DNA of 64,000 nt from Diphasiastrum complanatum (lineage: Eukaryota > Streptophyta > Lycopodiopsida > Lycopodiales > Lycopodiaceae). The position numbers and the translations under genes were made by a program. The DNA is taken from the NCBI GenBank assembly GCA_029204225.1, contig CM055114.1:14188684-14252683 (forward strand). Direction: 5' to 3'. The stretch's first letter is position 1. The number at the start of each line of letters is the position of its first letter. The notes beneath the pieces were generated by a model, which did not search any database, was not told where the DNA came from, and saw only the letters and a program-made list of their open reading frames with translations. Shown in pieces: positions 59,691 to 64,000 of this stretch.

Positions 59691-61757
59691 TTACGGTATC
59701 ATTCTAATTGGGATTCTCTATTTGACATACACTAGAAATGGAGATGGAAGTGTCAGCTTCTTATTAACTTTCTATAGCTATCCCCGACAATAAAATCAAA
59801 AATTGGTATATGTCGTACTATACCAACATAGTTATTATAGATTTTGTAGTAATTAATGTCGAACTCTTAGAGGATAGCACTTGAAAGTTATATATTTGGT
59901 ACAACTATGACTTATTTAGAATGAAGTGGAGTTGAGAGTTATTCTGGTTGTCAACAGACATTTTAAAAGTAACCAGTATTACTTGTATTGGGAGAGTGTA
60001 GTGTTAATAATTCCAGAACAACAGTCTTGTTTCTATCGAATCGAATGAAAAGCGTTCTACATGTGAGATGTTATTAGAGCAGTACGAAAGTACTACACTC
60101 CGGCTGATTAAGTTGTCGGTAGAGATTTGAGATATGTTCGATGTACTCAAGTATGAACATACAATTAGTTAATTTGAGAACTGTTCGGTTCTAGACAGAA
60201 GTCCTCAACAACTTAAGTCCAAATTATGGCTAAAGAATATGAATAGTTTTAGAGTATGTTAGAAACTTATGTTTGTTACAAACAAGAACACAGATCAATG
60301 ACTCAATTCCTCAGACAGGGATGGCCATCTCAGATGTATACATATAGTTCTATTAATGATCATGAAAGACTGTACCAAATGTAAACGTTATACACAAAGT
60401 GTTCGTGGCAGATGAATAAGATAGTTTTAAGACAGTTATTTAGAACATATTTAAGGACATACAACAAACTAATGTAATGTGCTAAGGCGACTGTCTGACC
60501 AGAGCGTAATTTATGAAATGCAGTAGAAATCGCTAGTAGACTCAAGATCACTCACACGTAACAGTGTGAAGAATAGAGATAAGAGAGAATAATTCTCAAC
60601 ACTCTATTCACTTTTTCAATCTCTCACAATTACATAACCTCTTTCTCTCTCGATGGTTGAGACTGAAGCGTGTAGTCTATATATGTTCTATGAAACGAAC
60701 AAACACACCTCTAAAGACTACATGTACGTCGCTCCCTCAAAAAGGTCTAGTTAATAATTAGGTTGAATGTATGTTCAATTATACCATGAGAGGTATATTT
60801 AACTAAGAGTTTAAATTACTCTAATTTAGTATGTCGATTCATATTTAGTCGTTTCACGTAGATGACCTCATAAAGGCTATCCAAAGCAGCGTTTCTCTTC
60901 TGGAGGTCTTGTCCTTAAATACAAGACAAGTTTTTAGGAGTTATATTTTCGAAAAATGATATAGGCCTCTTCATGATTTATATTTATGCAGCTCATATCT
61001 TCATATTTGAGTATATCATATCATATTTAGATTGATATTTATTATTTAGCAAATTTGTGGCATCACATTAATGCAAAAATAAGATTATGGATATTTTGAA
61101 TTTTTAAAATATTTAAAATTATTAATTTCATATCATTAGAAACTTGCTAGATATTATTTGATTTGATTAGATTAAATTTTTAATATTCTAATTTTTTGAT
61201 GTCTTTTTATAGTAATTTTTTTGAGAGAATATTGTTAGAGATTTAGAGAGAGAGAAAGATTCTTTTCAAGGTGATTTATATTTGTTTATAAATCATGTAA
61301 TCTTGCTTACTATAAAATAATCTCATTTGCAATCATTTAATATTTAAATATTCAATGACCTTATAGAGATATTTGAAATATAAGTTATTTAAAAAATATT
61401 AAAATAAAAAAATCCTGATTAAAACTTTTGGCATAATTTTAAAAATATTTATCTTGATACAAGAATTGTCATTTAAAAAACTTTTAAAATCGAAAAGAAA
61501 ATTAAAACTTTTGTTTTAAACAAGCAAAAATAAATATCTTAGTTATTCTAGTAGTTGTGTATCTAATGATTCTATTTTAAGTAGTATTATTATTTAATAT
61601 AAGCTAATTTGTAGTTATTAACCAAAATCTATTAACAAATTTTAGTAGCATGATTAATTACCTTGCAAAATACAACATTTTTTTTTAGTATTACGATATA
61701 GATTTTTGAAGCATTTTAAATATGGATATTTTTTAAAAAGAATTGAAAAAACAAAAA
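59691..61757. other. No recognised gene in 2 kb; strongly AT-rich from 60.9 kb
   Basis: No supported coding sequence. Phrases such as cggaca/agttatatt are not organised into recognisable repeats. Confidence 0.4.
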
Positions 61758-62310
61758 GTGATATTTTTTGGTGGCTACATTGAGTTTACGAAAGTCCTGG
61801 CATATTCGAATCTTGCCAGTCTTTTTTTTGGAACCAGAACAATGGGAGACCCCCGTTCGCTACTTAAGATGGGATAAATAATTCATGTCTTAAGATGTTT
61901 GTTGAGTACAAGAGAGTACTTCGGATTGAGATGATACTATATCTGTCGGACATGAACATCATCTTCGTGTAAATCAATATGGTGCTCACCAAATTCAGCA
62001 GGAATTCTTTTCAAGTCTTTGAGCGAACATGCGAACACATCTTGGTACTCCTTTAGAAATTCAGTAAATTTTGCTAACTCAGTTTCACCTAGAGACTTTG
62101 AAACATGGACAAATCTGCCAGGTGCAAGTTCAATTAGCTCTGTTGAATCTGCTAAAATAATACCTTCCATCTACTAGCCTTCGTATAGCCATGAATTTCA
62201 CGCATTGCTGTCTCCACAAATTTATTTTTGTTGATAGCTTGGTCCTTATTTCCAATTCATTTTCGGATTTGTCGAATTCGTCTAATTCATCGTCAACATC
62301 TTTAGCATCT
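61758..62310 (-). pseudogene. Ty3/gypsy fragment, protease-RT linker and RT start
   Basis: Minus strand. GIILADSTELIELAPGRFVHVSKSLGETELAKF and FLKEYQDVFACSLKDLKRIPAEFGEHHIDL (typical pre-RT sequence) precede VRQI. Degenerate pieces of the RT start follow (LNPKYSLVLNKHLK, IYPILSSERGSPIVLVPKK). A frameshift and stops lie after 61,937. This is a separate fragment from the one at 59.1-59.7 kb, since the order is wrong for a single element. Confidence 0.7.
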
Positions 62311-62960
62311 TGATTAGGGCAAATGTCAACAACACTTCAAGAAGGACAAGGTCAAAGAAGGTGGTGAGGATCAATCCTCACAAGCTGCAACATCCAGTGG
62401 CAAGAGGAAGTTGTCAAAGATCAAATGTTTCTTTTGTGGAAAAAAGGGCCACTATGCATCAAACTTTTTCAAGAAGAAGAACCAATCCAAACAAGCTAAC
62501 CTTACTAATGAGGAAGAGTGTGAGGGTAATGAGAGTAAAAGAGAGAATTCTTTAATAATGTCTAGTTTTTCATCTTTTCCTTTCAAGAATGAAGAAATAT
62601 GGTGGATAGGTAGTGGGGCTAGTTCCCATATGTCTAGTTCTAGAAATTCTTTCACAAGTCTCATGCCATATGTAGGTGCAAAAAGATCAATCTATATTGC
62701 TAATGATGTAGAGTGTAGAATTGGAGGAATAGAAAGTATTTCACTGCATGCATCATCATCAAAATCTTTTTGTCTGTATGATGTACTTTATGTGCCTAAA
62801 CTAACCAAGAACCTCATTAGTGTAGGACAATTGTTTGATAGTGGATTGGATGTCAAATATCATGCTGACAAGTGTGTAATCTTGAGGGAGAAAGAAGTGA
62901 TTGCCACTCAGTAAAGTTTTGCTCGAGAAGCAGCGAAGAAGATTGGGGTTAATCCAACTA
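62311..62960 (+). pseudogene. Copia gag end and protease fused to polyprotein C-terminus
   Basis: The zinc-knuckle region (KCFFCGKKGHYASNF, last Cys replaced by Phe) leads to the protease WWIGSGASSHM, where the catalytic Asp codon is GGT (Gly) at 62,609-62,611. The protease C-part follows (YVPKLTKNLISVGQLFDSGLDV). After VIATQ and a TAA (62,912-62,914), the frame resumes as SFAREAAKKIGVNPTTHFEREL, the last residues of a copia polyprotein. Integrase, RT and RNase H are deleted. The polypurine tract gagagggag directly precedes an LTR at 62,979. Confidence 0.8.
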
Positions 62961-62978
62961 CCCACTTTGAGAGGGAGT

Positions 62979-64000
62979 TGTAGAACACCTGATTAGACAG
63001 ATCTCAATTCTACTAACAAAGTGGTAGTTTACTTGACAAAGGATGAGAAAGAAATAAACGCGAACTCGAAACATTTCTATTCGTGATCAACCTCAAAGGA
63101 TTCACGAAATTTGTCTTACAGTCAACTCGAAAGATTTGCGAAACAGTTTCTTGTAGAAGCTCGTCATTGAAGCTCGAAAGATTTATGAACATAATCTTGT
63201 CGCAAAATATTTTGTTTCTTGTTCAAATCTCAAATGTCGCAGAATTGTTGCGAACAATTTGCAAAATCTTCTAGATTCTTCTCCAAGGTCGCGAATAATT
63301 TGCAAAATATTTTGAATTTCTTCTTCAAGCTCAAAGTTGTCATCTGTAGCGAACAATTCGCGAAAGACAAAAATGTCGCAAAGAGACAAGTATCGCAAAT
63401 AGTTCGTGAAACACGAAGCTGAGACGAAGAGATGGACTATCGTGAATAATTCGCGAACAGAAATTATTCGACCTTGGAAACAGAGCATCTATTTGAATAT
63501 CAACTATCGTAAACGGTTAGATATCTACTGTTACAACATTAAAAGGCCAAAAGACTTGTAAATAAAAGGCCAAAAGACTTGTCTTGTAGCAATATAAATA
63601 CATGTGCACTACTAGTTGTAACTCACTCAATGAAAGACACAAAGCCAGATAAGACAACAAGAGATGTATATTGATGATTCAGATTCAGAATTATAAATTT
63701 GTTTTTTGATCAATAGTTTTTGTTTGTCTAAAAATTGTCTTAAGTTGTCTCTTAATTCCACATATAATTTCCGCACGCATATTTAATCAGAACTAATACC
63801 TTTTTATTAGTACATAGATCAAATACAGACCCGATTGAATACACTGATAGTTTGATTTATTCAAACTTTCATCGTGTTCTCTGTGGAAGAATAATTACTA
63901 TTTTTTCTACTGATGCTCTATTTTCAAGGTCGAATAATTTTTGTTCGCGAATTATTTGCGACAGTCCATCTCTTCGTCTCAGCTTCGTGTTTTGCAAATT
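62979..64000 (+). repeat. Copia 3' LTR (start TGTAGAACACC) and adjoining inverted copy
   Basis: It starts after the polypurine tract. The first 500 bp are dense in ttcgcgaa/ttcgtgaa/tttgcgaa-type motifs. A TATA-like box (tataaataca) is near 63,591. The phrase aaaaggccaaaagacttgt is directly repeated near 63,540 and 63,563. The last ~85 bp of the window (63,912-63,994) are an inverted copy of 63,407-63,489, so an oppositely oriented relative or a large hairpin starts here. The LTR's far end is not resolved. Confidence 0.65.

Overview
The window is land-plant nuclear DNA made almost entirely of transposable elements and simple repeats. The plant signs are degenerate TTTAGGG telomere-type heptamers at the left edge, Ty1/copia elements primed by initiator-tRNA-Met (primer site TGGTATCAGAGC), Ty3/gypsy polyproteins, a CACTA (En/Spm) TNP2-type transposase and GT-AG introns. 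Species or major plant group cannot be fixed from the sequence. There is no sign of bacterial or organellar DNA.

Layout. 1-540: degenerate telomere-like repeat. 600-6,300: a dispersed GC-rich palindromic repeat (core CCACGCGTGG) beside long (GA)n tracts, a fragment of an endonuclease/exonuclease/phosphatase (EEP) domain, and a three-exon minus-strand gene (4,362-5,515) resembling plant Ptta/En/Spm transposase-like proteins. 8,466-19,857: a decayed CACTA transposase gene, part of which is tandemly duplicated (2.3 kb); one of its introns holds a 5.1-kb copia element with TG...TA/CA ends and a GAATT target duplication. 20.6-23.4 kb: another palindromic-repeat copy and a deleted relative of that copia. 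25,150-37,518: a minus-strand copia, split inside its integrase by a structurally intact, very young plus-strand copia (27,924-34,354) with a 1,317-codon open polyprotein. 38-44.7 kb: an unassigned 149-codon ORF, sequence without recognised genes, and a truncated copia gag-protease. 46.2-48.5 kb: TG/TATG-rich microsatellites. 49.5-56.1 kb: a decayed minus-strand gypsy element with an extra coiled-coil ORF downstream of integrase. 57.3-58.1 kb: three (CT)n tracts. 58.2-64 kb: a mosaic of copia, gypsy and CACTA fragments ending in a copia LTR whose end is followed by an inverted copy.

How it works together: the only apparently complete coding system is the young copia at 27.9-34.4 kb (gag, protease, integrase, reverse transcriptase and RNase H in one frame, near-identical LTRs, primer site, polypurine tract, target duplication). 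The rest records successive insertions, duplications and deletions. I found no convincing new multi-gene system. The best leads are the palindromic CCACGCGTGG family with a perfect 87-bp hairpin, an LTR carrying extra copies of its own primer site, a recurrent CACACGTGTG palindrome in copia LTRs and leaders, and the extra gypsy ORF.
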